Source: Nanobdellota archaeon (GTDB lineage: Archaea; Nanobdellota; Nanobdellia; Woesearchaeales; UBA12501). Taken from it: 11,944 nucleotides of DNA. The notes beneath the pieces are model-generated. The model was not told the origin of the DNA and did not search any database. It worked only from the letters and a program-made list of their open reading frames with translations. Of this stretch, positions 1 through 5,759 are shown piece by piece; the first letter of the stretch is position 1, and each line of letters starts with the position of its first letter. The stretch covers positions 1-11,944 of the forward strand of contig JAHJCS010000194.1 of assembly GCA_018812465.1 (NCBI GenBank), in the 5' to 3' direction. Made by a program: the position numbers and the translations under genes.

Positions 1-1296
1 ACAACAACAAAAGCAGTGAAGAATCTTGTTGCAGATATAAACTTCAAGTCTGCTTTCATAAAGATAAAGACACTCCATGAAGAGGGGGTAGAGCATCCTA
101 AACTCATTGAGCTGAGAAGGATAGTTGAAGGCGTGGTGAATAAAGTCAGTGAGGTAAAAATATTGATATTCACCCAGTTCAGGGACTCTGCGACAAGCAT
201 AAAAGAGGGATTGAGAAAAATAGAAAAAGTCAATTCAAGAATATTTGTAGGTCAAGCAAAGAAAAAAGGAACTGGCCTGAGCCAGAAAGAGCAAAAAGAG
301 CTTGTTGAGCAGTTCTCTAATAATGAATTCAATGTCATGATCGCAACATCAGTTGCAGAAGAAGGACTGGACATCCCAAAAGTGGATGTTGTGATATTCT
401 ATGAACCAATACCCTCTGCAATAAGGCATATCCAGAGAAGAGGAAGGACAGGAAGGCTTGAGAAAGGAAGTGTGATAGTGCTGATGGCAAAAGGCACGAG
501 GGACGAAGGCTACAGATGGAGCGCTTTTCACAAAGAGAAGAGGATGCATAGGACACTCACAGATCTGAAAGCCAATTTCAATAGCAGAAACATGGTTGAG
601 AAAAAAGAAGAGAATCTCAACAAGTATGTTGCTGAAGAAAACAGGATAAAGATCTTTGCTGATGACAGGGAAAAAGGAAATGGCATAGTGAAAGAGCTTG
701 TTGATCAGGGAGTGAATATAGAGCAGAGAAGACTTGAGATAGGAGATTATATACTTTCAAGCAGGTGCGCTGTTGAATATAAGAAAGTGCCTGACTTTGT
801 TGATTCTATAATAGACGGCAGGCTGCTCCAACAGGTAAAAGAGCTGAAGAGGAATTATGAACGGCCTTTAGTGATTGTTGAAGGAACAGAGGACATCTAT
901 TCACAAAGAAAGATTCAACCTAATGCAATAAGAGGCATGCTTGCGACAATTGCTGTGAGCTATGGCATCCCAATACTGCAGACAAAAACATTCAAAGAGA
1001 CAGCAGGCCTGATACATGTCATAGCAAGAAGGGAGCAGGAAGAGACAAGCAAGGATTTTAATATGCATGGAGACAGGAAGCCATTGACATTAAGAGAGCA
1101 GCAGGAATATATTGTATCATCACTTCCAGGAGTTGGTCCTGCGCTTGCCAAACCTCTGCTGAGCAGATTCGGCTCTGTCAAAAGTGTAGTGAATGCTTCA
1201 GAGGAAGAGTTAAAAGAGATTGACAAGCTAGGAGATAAGAAGGCAAAAGAGATACAGAAAGTCCTTGAGGGTAAATACGAACAAAAAGAAGTATAA
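1..1296 (+). CDS. hef: Hef helicase/nuclease, C-terminal part (5' end outside window)
   Basis: Archaeal member of the XPF/MUS81/FANCM family that processes stalled replication forks and branched DNA. The frame is open to the left edge, so the first helicase domain lies outside; the GTG at 16 is internal, not a start. Visible in order: the second RecA-like helicase domain with ATSVAEEGLDIP (motif V, about 343-378) and QRRGRTGR (motif VI, 433-456); an ERCC4-type nuclease domain (about 645-1030) with FADDRE, GDY (743-751) and SIIDGRLLQQ; then a tandem helix-hairpin-helix region with LPGVGPALAKPLL and LGDKKAKEIQKVL (about 1120-1275). The nuclease GDXnERKX3D signature reads GDY...EYKKVPD, so Arg is replaced by Tyr (778-780). 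The gene converges with the microprotein gene, with a hairpin between them. Family assignment is firm; the effect of the substitution is unknown. Confidence 0.95.
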   Translation, partial: TTTKAVKNLVADINFKSAFIKIKTLHEEGVEHPKLIELRRIVEGVVNKVSEVKILIFTQFRDSATSIKEGLRKIEKVNSRIFVGQAKKKGTGLSQKEQKELVEQFSNNEFNVMIATSVAEEGLDIPKVDVVIFYEPIPSAIRHIQRRGRTGRLEKGSVIVLMAKGTRDEGYRWSAFHKEKRMHRTLTDLKANFNSRNMVEKKEENLNKYVAEENRIKIFADDREKGNGIVKELVDQGVNIEQRRLEIGDYILSSRCAVEYKKVPDFVDSIIDGRLLQQVKELKRNYERPLVIVEGTEDIYSQRKIQPNAIRGMLATIAVSYGIPILQTKTFKETAGLIHVIARREQEETSKDFNMHGDRKPLTLREQQEYIVSSLPGVGPALAKPLLSRFGSVKSVVNASEEELKEIDKLGDKKAKEIQKVLEGKYEQKEV

Positions 1297-1307
1297 TGAT
1301 TGATTAA

Positions 1308-1368
1308 GAAAAAAATTCGACATAAAGGTTCTGGAATGAACCAGTATTACCTTTAGTCGAAATTTTTC
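1308..1368. terminator. Strong hairpin, probable bidirectional terminator
   Basis: Left arm 1311-1329 pairs with right arm 1349-1367: 18 base pairs interrupted by two single-base bulges (A1322 and A1362). The 19-nt loop contains a further 4-bp stem, CTGG (1331-1334) with CCAG (1341-1344), around the loop AATGAA. It lies 12 nt after the hef stop and about 25 nt after the minus-strand microprotein stop. On the minus strand the hairpin runs directly into a seven-U run; on the plus strand the arm itself ends in five U followed by an A-rich stretch. The position between convergent genes fits shared termination. Archaeal termination usually needs only U-runs, so a structured RNA or 3'-end protection role is also possible. 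Confidence 0.6.
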
Positions 1369-1392
1369 AAACAAAAAATAAAAATATTTTAT

Positions 1393-1527
1393 TTACTGCT
1401 CTTCTGGAGCAGGCTCTGCTGGCTGAGGTTCTCCAGGCTGTTCTGGAGCAGGCTCTTCAGCTTTTTCTGAAGGCTGTTCTGTCTTTTCTTCCTGTTTCTC
1501 CTCAGTTGGTTTATTTTCTTCTTCCAT
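1393..1527 (-). CDS. Acidic Glu/Pro-rich microprotein (44 aa)
   Basis: A 44-residue reading frame starting MEEENKPTEEKQEEK and ending EPAPEEQ. It is almost entirely Glu, Pro, Gln, Lys and Ala, with no aromatic residue, no Cys and no hydrophobic segment, so it should be soluble, strongly acidic and disordered. EPAPE occurs twice; at DNA level a 16-bp sequence recurs at 1402-1417 and 1441-1456, exactly 13 codons apart, which suggests growth by in-frame duplication. The evidence that it is a real gene is a TATA-like box on the minus strand about 26-33 nt before the ATG, in the leaderless position seen for neighbouring genes, and a hairpin with U-run just after the stop. It lies downstream of the Toprim gene on the same strand (50 nt apart). 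I do not recognise a family and assign no function. Confidence 0.55.
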   Translation of the reverse strand: MEEENKPTEEKQEEKTEQPSEKAEEPAPEQPGEPQPAEPAPEEQ

Positions 1528-1552
1528 TTTCAGAATAAAAGAGAAATCTAAT

Positions 1553-1562
1553 GATATAAAAA
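1553..1562 (-). promoter_or_regulatory. TATA box of the microprotein gene
   Basis: On the minus strand this reads TTTTTTATATC-like, about 26-35 nt before the ATG at 1527. That spacing puts transcription start at or next to the start codon, giving a leaderless mRNA. No Shine-Dalgarno sequence precedes the ATG, which fits this reading. Confidence 0.45.
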
Positions 1563-1577
1563 ACTTTCCCAAAAGTC

Positions 1578-1928
1578 TTAAAAAGGGATATGGTTTTTGA
1601 AGAAAGTTCCCAGGCCTTCAATATGACTAAGCCGAGTGTTCTTCTGCAGGAACTCCCTGAAATATAAATCAACTTTCACTCCGTTCTTAATCAGGTCCTT
1701 TTTGAGCTTCCCATACAGCTCTTTTCCTTTCCTGTCAAAGTCAGTGAGAAGTATCACTTCCTGGTTTCTTGAAGCAGCTTCCTCAACAATCTCAAACAAA
1801 GGCTTGTTCAGTGTGATGATATCATGCACACCAAGAGACTCCAGGGCTTTCTTATCTTTCTTGCCCTCCACAATTATTAGTTTGCCTGATTCCTTAAGTT
1901 TTGAGAGCCAGTCCAGAAGTTCTTTCAT
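1578..1928 (-). CDS. Small Toprim-domain protein (primase-like / RNase M5-like)
   Basis: A stand-alone Toprim protein of 116 aa. The core motifs are LIIVEGKKDKKAL (residues 17-29) with the conserved Glu21, and LLTDFDRKGKEL (60-71) with the DxD pair Asp63/Asp65 that binds divalent metal in this fold. Toprim domains occur in DnaG primases, topoisomerases and RNase M5; archaea carry short versions annotated only as Toprim or small primase-like proteins, and this length fits them. A role in nucleic-acid cleavage or synthesis is likely, but the substrate cannot be read from the sequence. It is transcribed divergently from the fused primase across an 83-bp spacer. The ATG at 1928 has a TATA box 21-28 nt upstream, so the mRNA is probably leaderless. 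Confidence 0.85.
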   Translation of the reverse strand: MKELLDWLSKLKESGKLIIVEGKKDKKALESLGVHDIITLNKPLFEIVEEAASRNQEVILLTDFDRKGKELYGKLKKDLIKNGVKVDLYFREFLQKNTRLSHIEGLGTFFKNHIPF

Positions 1929-1948
1929 AACCTCTTATTGCTTAAAAT

Positions 1949-1956
1949 ATTTAAAT
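1949..1956 (-). promoter_or_regulatory. TATA box of the Toprim gene
   Basis: The palindrome ATTTAAAT lies 21-28 nt before the Toprim ATG (1928) on the minus strand. The predicted transcription start falls at the start codon. The box sits back to back with the primase promoter. Confidence 0.5.
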
Positions 1957-1970
1957 AGTTTTCCAAAAGA

Positions 1971-1978
1971 TTTATAAT
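1971..1978 (+). promoter_or_regulatory. TATA box of the fused primase gene
   Basis: TTTATAAT, preceded by a purine-rich BRE-like AAAAGA, lies 34-41 nt before the primase ATG. Transcription start is expected near 1997, leaving a leader of about 15 nt that contains the ribosome binding site. A second TATA-like run (ATATATATAAG, 1988-1998) is closer to the ATG and overlaps that site, so it is the weaker candidate. Confidence 0.45.
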
Positions 1979-1996
1979 TATCAATACAATATATAT

Positions 1997-2005
1997 AAGG
2001 GGGAA
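1997..2005 (+). promoter_or_regulatory. Ribosome binding site of the primase
   Basis: The AAGGGGGAA stretch ends 6 nt before the ATG at 2012 and supports that start. This gene has a short leader with a Shine-Dalgarno-like site, unlike its leaderless-looking divergent neighbour. Confidence 0.5.
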
Positions 2006-2011
2006 TATATA

Positions 2012-3418
2012 ATGCTGAATTTAAGCACACTTCTGACATACTACAAGAATCCTGAGATACAGGCATTGATAGTTGAGCACTCAAAGAGCAAAGAAGTTGC
2101 TGTGAAGTTCGGGGAAAAAGGATTTGGCAAGAGACCAGATACTATCCAATACCCCTCAGATGTCCTTGAGCTGGCCAAACAGGGAGCTACTTCTTTGCAT
2201 GTCTCAGAGGAGATATGGGGCAATCCATTAAGGCTGGATACTTCTATGAGCAGACAGGAGATAGAGGCACTCAGGACCGGCTGGGACCTGGTGATTGACA
2301 TTGACTGCAAGTTCCTGGAATATAGTGGTATTGCTGCTGACCTGATTATAAAGGCAATAAGACATCATGGAGTAAGCTGTGTGAGCATCAAGTTCTCAGG
2401 AAATCATGGATTCCATATAGGAGTGCCTTTTGAGGCATTCCCTAAGTCAGTCCATGGTCATGAAACCAGGACTCTCTTTCCTGAAGCTCCAAGAAAGATA
2501 GCAGCATATCTTGAGCATATGATAAAGAAACATCTCTCAAAAGAGATACTGAAGATTGATGATATTGACAGCATAATCAGCAAGACAGGAAAAGAATTCA
2601 ATGAGTTAGTCGTATCAGGAGAATTTGACCCATTCACAATACTTGATTTAGATACAATACTCATATCTTCCAGGCACCTTTACAGGATGCCATACTGCTT
2701 CAATGAGAAATCAGGCCTTGTCTCAATACCTATAGATCCGGATAAGGTCCTTGAGTTCAGGAAAGAGAATGCCAGACCAGAGAAAGTCAGGCCAAGCAGG
2801 TTTGTCTTCCTTGACAGGAGCAAGGTGAGAGAAAATGAAGCAGAAAAGCTCATAGTCCAGGCATTTGATCATGGAAAAGAAAAGGAAAAGATGGATTATG
2901 GATCTGAAAAAGATAAATCAAATAAGAGATTCCAGGATTTTGAAGCAGTCCAGGAAGCTATTCCAGAAGATTTCTTTCCGCCCTGCATCAAAATAGGCAT
3001 GAAAGGCATTGAGGATGGAAGAAAAAGGTTCATGTTCACACTCCTTAACTTCCTTTCTTCTGTGGGCTGGGATTATGATAAGATAGAAGAGACACTGAAA
3101 AAGTGGAATAAAGCAAACAGAGAAGAGCTGAGGGAGGTTCTGCTTGTGGGGCAGATAAGGTACAGAAAACAGACAAAGAAGAAAATCCTCCCTCCAAACT
3201 GCGACAATAAGATGTATTACAAGGATATAGGGATATGCCATCCTGATGGCTTGTGCAGCAGGATAAGAAATCCTGTGAATTATGCAAAGAAAAGAATCTT
3301 TGCGCTGAACATGCAGAAGAATGAAGAGCAGGGATCAACAAGGAAAAGCCTGACAGAACAGCAGAAAGTAATGAGAAAAGAGTACAGGAAAAAGATCAAA
3401 GAGAAAAAGAGTGGATAG
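2012..3418 (+). CDS. priS: DNA primase, PriS catalytic domain fused to PriL Fe-S domain
   Basis: Archaeo-eukaryotic primase that makes the primers for replication, here as one 468-aa chain. The N-terminal part (about 1-270) is PriS: catalytic DxD at Asp96/Asp98 in DLVIDIDCK, the nucleotide-binding motif SGNHGFH (129-135), a likely third carboxylate at Asp212 or Asp214, and RHLYRMP...KSGL (221-236). A charged linker follows (about 285-310). The C-terminal part (about 318-425) matches the PriL C-terminal domain: FFPPC, RKRFMFTLLNFLSSVGW, LPPNC, IGIC, GLC and RNPVNY. Cys325, Cys397, Cys409 and Cys415 give the four ligands expected for its 4Fe-4S cluster. The PriL N-terminal domain is missing. 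Such fusions are known from Nanoarchaeum and other DPANN archaea. The last 40 residues are Lys-rich and probably disordered. Its 3' end lies 5 nt from the convergent membrane-protein gene. Confidence 0.93.
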   Translation: MLNLSTLLTYYKNPEIQALIVEHSKSKEVAVKFGEKGFGKRPDTIQYPSDVLELAKQGATSLHVSEEIWGNPLRLDTSMSRQEIEALRTGWDLVIDIDCKFLEYSGIAADLIIKAIRHHGVSCVSIKFSGNHGFHIGVPFEAFPKSVHGHETRTLFPEAPRKIAAYLEHMIKKHLSKEILKIDDIDSIISKTGKEFNELVVSGEFDPFTILDLDTILISSRHLYRMPYCFNEKSGLVSIPIDPDKVLEFRKENARPEKVRPSRFVFLDRSKVRENEAEKLIVQAFDHGKEKEKMDYGSEKDKSNKRFQDFEAVQEAIPEDFFPPCIKIGMKGIEDGRKRFMFTLLNFLSSVGWDYDKIEETLKKWNKANREELREVLLVGQIRYRKQTKKKILPPNCDNKMYYKDIGICHPDGLCSRIRNPVNYAKKRIFALNMQKNEEQGSTRKSLTEQQKVMRKEYRKKIKEKKSG

Positions 3419-3423
3419 TATGA

Positions 3424-4335
3424 TTATTTCTTATCAGACTCTTTCCATCTTTTCATGAGTTTCTTGAGTTCTGCCTTATCAGATGAACCGAGACTTGTCT
3501 TCTTAAGTGCGTCTTTGAAATGAGCATACTCATCCTTTGTTATGACCCCATCAGCAAGCATCTTCTTGATTGATCCATGAAGGTCATTAGGAAGCTCGAA
3601 TCTTCCGTCTATTATGCTGCTCCTGAGCTCTCGAGAGTATTTTTCAATCCTTTTCTCAAGTATAGCGAGACCTTGGTCATTGAGCTTGCCATTCTTGAAA
3701 TCACTTTCAATCTTTTCTCTCAGATGAGTCAGCTCTGCCTCGCATTTGTTGGTGTTCATCCGGTATTTATTATAAGCACCATCAATATCAGTCATATACT
3801 TTGCAGTCTTGCCCCTCACAAGCCTTGAGATGAACCAGGTCACTAAACCTCCCAGGATTACTAGGATTACACCTATCATCTCCCAGTTTATTGATTTAGA
3901 CTCTATTATAACACTATCCTGGGAAGCAATGCCTTTGACTTTGCTGTCTGAGGGTGTTGCGACGCAGGTGATGACATCTCCATCTGATTCACATTCTGAT
4001 GTTGAGAGATCAACTACATTGCCCTGGATCTTTGAGAGATTGCAGCGACCAGTTGAAGTCCATTGATAGGTTATTGTTACAGTGTCCCCATTCGCGTCAA
4101 AAGGAGTGACAGAGCATTTTATCTTGCCGTCGAAATTCACAGGATCAGGTTCAAGAGATATTGAAGTGATCTGAGGAGGTACATTTGATGTAGGCGCTGC
4201 AGTGGTTATGGGAGTAGTAGGTGAAGTAGTTGGTGTTGTCGGTTGTGTTTTCCATGCAGGCACAGCCAGGACTGACTGAATCGATAAGAGGGATGCCATA
4301 ATCACAATGATTACCCATAGATATGATTTTTTCAT
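3424..4335 (-). CDS. Single-pass membrane protein with Ig-like ectodomain and SHOCT-like cytoplasmic helices
   Basis: I do not recognise a named family. From the ATG at 4335 the protein is 303 aa. It starts with a signal peptide (1-24, MKKSYLWVIIVIMASLLSIQ then SVLA|VP), followed by a Thr/Pro-rich stretch (31-49) that could be glycosylated. An Ig/PKD-like beta domain (about 52-146) has Cys74, Cys98, Cys115 and Cys124, enough for two disulfides, and a DANGDTVTITYQW motif typical of archaeal surface proteins. A transmembrane helix follows (about 152-171), then a basic RLVRGK stop-transfer sequence and a charged helical cytoplasmic part. The segment IKKMLADGVITKDEYAHFKDAL (split: IKKMLADGV, ITKDEYAHFKDAL; about 256-277) resembles a SHOCT domain, and a weaker copy precedes it (about 209-237). 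A cell-surface sensor or anchor is inferred. The same frame extends upstream to ATGs at 4479 and 4527; the 4335 start is preferred for its TATA spacing and signal peptide. Confidence 0.75.
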   Translation of the reverse strand: MKKSYLWVIIVIMASLLSIQSVLAVPAWKTQPTTPTTSPTTPITTAAPTSNVPPQITSISLEPDPVNFDGKIKCSVTPFDANGDTVTITYQWTSTGRCNLSKIQGNVVDLSTSECESDGDVITCVATPSDSKVKGIASQDSVIIESKSINWEMIGVILVILGGLVTWFISRLVRGKTAKYMTDIDGAYNKYRMNTNKCEAELTHLREKIESDFKNGKLNDQGLAILEKRIEKYSRELRSSIIDGRFELPNDLHGSIKKMLADGVITKDEYAHFKDALKKTSLGSSDKAELKKLMKRWKESDKK

Positions 4336-4356
4336 AAGATTTAATGTAATATAGAG

Positions 4357-4366
4357 ATTTAAATAT
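4357..4366 (-). promoter_or_regulatory. TATA box of the membrane-protein gene
   Basis: ATTTAAAT (4357-4364, read GATATTTAAAT on the minus strand) lies 22-29 nt before the ATG at 4335. This is leaderless geometry and is the main reason for choosing that start. Confidence 0.5.
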
Positions 4367-4500
4367 CTTTGGATTTGCTGGTCTGGAATTGATTGGTGTA
4401 TTCTATTATATGAGCAACCAGAGATACTCAATAAAAGATAGGATAAGGTGACATAAGAAAAATGAGGTCTAAATAACATGGAATTCTCAATACCACAACC

Positions 4501-4508
4501 TTTATAAA
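4501..4508 (-). promoter_or_regulatory. Possible second, upstream TATA box for the membrane-protein gene
   Basis: The palindrome TTTATAAA sits 22-29 nt before an in-frame ATG at 4479, the same spacing as the downstream box to the ATG at 4335. It could drive a longer form of the membrane protein with 48 extra residues. Because it is palindromic it might also act on the plus strand, where no gene starts nearby. Confidence 0.25.
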
Positions 4509-4721
4509 CCACCCCAAAAAACCACATGATTACCTAACAGCGTATTTAAATATTAAAAGACTGGTTTAAATGCGATAGAACAACTAAACAAGCCTGAAAA
4601 AAGTCTTTCAGTACAGGTTTAGAACAAAATAAACTTATTCTGAAAGAAAGGCTTATCAATAGGCTTAATTTATTCGAAGAAGGTAAAATAATGCTTATTT
4701 GTTTAGAGAGGGATATATTTT

Positions 4722-4731
4722 CATATATAAG
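4722..4731 (+). promoter_or_regulatory. TATA box of the ribosomal-protein operon
   Basis: CATATATAAG lies 41-50 nt before the uL3 ATG. Transcription start is expected around 4750, giving a leader of about 20 nt that contains GGTGG (4764-4768), 3 nt before the ATG. It is the only good promoter candidate I see for the fourteen-gene operon. Confidence 0.45.
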
Positions 4732-4771
4732 TACAATAATAAACAATTAAATAAGTTAAATATGGTGGTTT

Positions 4772-5758
4772 ATGCCAAACAAACGATTCGCAAGATCAGG
4801 ATCAATGCAGTTCTGGCCTAGAAAGAGGGCTATTAGGGAATACCCTGCAGTTGGAGCATGGGCTAAGAAGAAGGAAGCAGTGCCTCTTGGATTTGCAGGA
4901 TACAAGGTAGGTATGTGCCATGTGATATATGCAGACAATAAGAAGACATCCAAGACAAAAGGCCAGGACATCTCATGCCCAGTCACAATAATTGAATGCC
5001 CTCCTATAAAAATAATTGCCATCAGATTCTACACAAAAGATCATTATGGATTCAAACCAGCAAAAGACTTTATTCTGGCATCAGACAAGGAGCTTTCAAG
5101 GAAGATATGCCTTCCAAAGAAGAATGATGCAAAAGAGCTTGATAAGATAAATCCAGAGGATTATGTTGATATGAAGATTATTGTGTGCACACAGCCAAAG
5201 CTGACAGGAATAGGAAAGAAGAAGCCAGAAGTTTTTGAAGTCGGCCTTGGAGGAAACATAAAAGAGAAATTTGAATATGCAAAACAGAATCTTGGCAAAG
5301 AGATCAAGATAACAGATATCTTCAAGGAAGGAGAGGCTGTTGACCTTCATGCTGTCACAAAAGGAAAAGGATTCCAGGGACCAGTAAAGAGATTTGGAGT
5401 GGGTATAAGATCCCATAAAGCAGAGAAGACAAAAAGAGGTCCAGGAAGCTTGGGAGGATGGAAAGCACAGGGCCATGTCATGTATAGGGTAGCTCATGCA
5501 GGACAGATGGGATACCATACAAGAACAGAATACAACAAATGGCTTATGAAAATAGCTTCTGACTCAAAGGATATTGAGGGTATAACCCCTAAATCAGGCT
5601 TCAGACGATATGGTGTTGTCAAAAATCCGTATGTTATGATAAAAGGATCTGTTTTTGGTCCTGCAAAAAGAATGATCAGGATGAATGCTCCATTGAGGAC
5701 AAGAAAAGGAACTCCAAAAGAGTCTCCATCAATACAGAAAATAATAATCAAGGGCTAA
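4772..5758 (+). CDS. rpl3: Large-subunit ribosomal protein uL3 (L3)
   Basis: Archaeal uL3, 328 aa, close to the usual archaeal length. It starts MPNKRFARSGSMQFWPRKRA, matching the archaeal/eukaryotic N-terminus (R-G-S-x-x-F-x-PRKRA) that reaches toward the peptidyl-transferase centre. The central part carries GKGFQGPVKRFGV, followed by the RGPGSLGGW...HAGQMGYHTRTEYN segment of the tentacle that approaches the active site. uL3 binds 23S rRNA early in 50S assembly. It is the first gene of the operon; a GGTGG site 3 nt upstream supports the ATG at 4772. The next gene starts 1 nt after its stop. Assignment is firm. Confidence 0.97.
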   Translation: MPNKRFARSGSMQFWPRKRAIREYPAVGAWAKKKEAVPLGFAGYKVGMCHVIYADNKKTSKTKGQDISCPVTIIECPPIKIIAIRFYTKDHYGFKPAKDFILASDKELSRKICLPKKNDAKELDKINPEDYVDMKIIVCTQPKLTGIGKKKPEVFEVGLGGNIKEKFEYAKQNLGKEIKITDIFKEGEAVDLHAVTKGKGFQGPVKRFGVGIRSHKAEKTKRGPGSLGGWKAQGHVMYRVAHAGQMGYHTRTEYNKWLMKIASDSKDIEGITPKSGFRRYGVVKNPYVMIKGSVFGPAKRMIRMNAPLRTRKGTPKESPSIQKIIIKG

Positions 5759-5759
5759 A

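Larger units (their letters stand above)
4366..4771. other. Intergenic region without a convincing gene
   Basis: About 400 bp between the divergent membrane-protein gene and the ribosomal operon. It is AT-rich and holds several TATA-like words (4501-4508, 4543-4552, 4724-4731), a small perfect inverted repeat CTGAAA/TTTCAG around a 6-nt loop near 4594-4611, and a short direct repeat AGGCTTA near 4649-4667. I see no tRNA-like T-loop, no rRNA and no reading frame with credible start, length and ribosome binding site. A small RNA cannot be excluded. Confidence 0.5.

Noticed and set aside
16..18. GTG at position 16 as the start of the Hef gene
   Set aside because: The frame is open upstream to the window edge and the product lacks the first helicase domain, so the true start lies outside the window.
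1636..1977. Plus-strand frame of 113 codons antisense to the Toprim gene
   Set aside because: Ser/Phe-rich translation typical of the complement of a Lys/Glu-rich gene. The opposite frame has clear Toprim motifs.
4336..4527. Longest version of the membrane-protein frame starting at 4527
   Set aside because: The extra 64 residues do not look conserved and nothing marks an initiation site at 4527. The ATG at 4335 has a TATA box and a clean signal peptide; the intermediate ATG at 4479 is kept only as a finding.
4594..4667. Small inverted repeat (CTGAAA/TTTCAG) and direct repeat (AGGCTTA) as a possible small RNA or operator
   Set aside because: A 6-bp stem and 7-bp repeats are expected by chance in 400 bp of AT-rich sequence, and no box C/D, H/ACA or tRNA feature accompanies them.
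4546..4746. Minus-strand frame of 66 codons in the same intergenic region
   Set aside because: It has hydrophobic composition typical of AT-rich noncoding sequence, no TATA box at leaderless distance and no ribosome binding site, and its 3' end runs toward other promoter elements.
4598..4750. Open plus-strand frame of 50 codons before the operon, with protein-like segments such as NKLILKERLINRLNLFEEGK
   Set aside because: It follows a TGA, has no start codon until 4691 (19 codons left), no ribosome binding site, and overlaps the likely operon promoter. It may be a decayed gene remnant or chance; comparison with relatives would decide.
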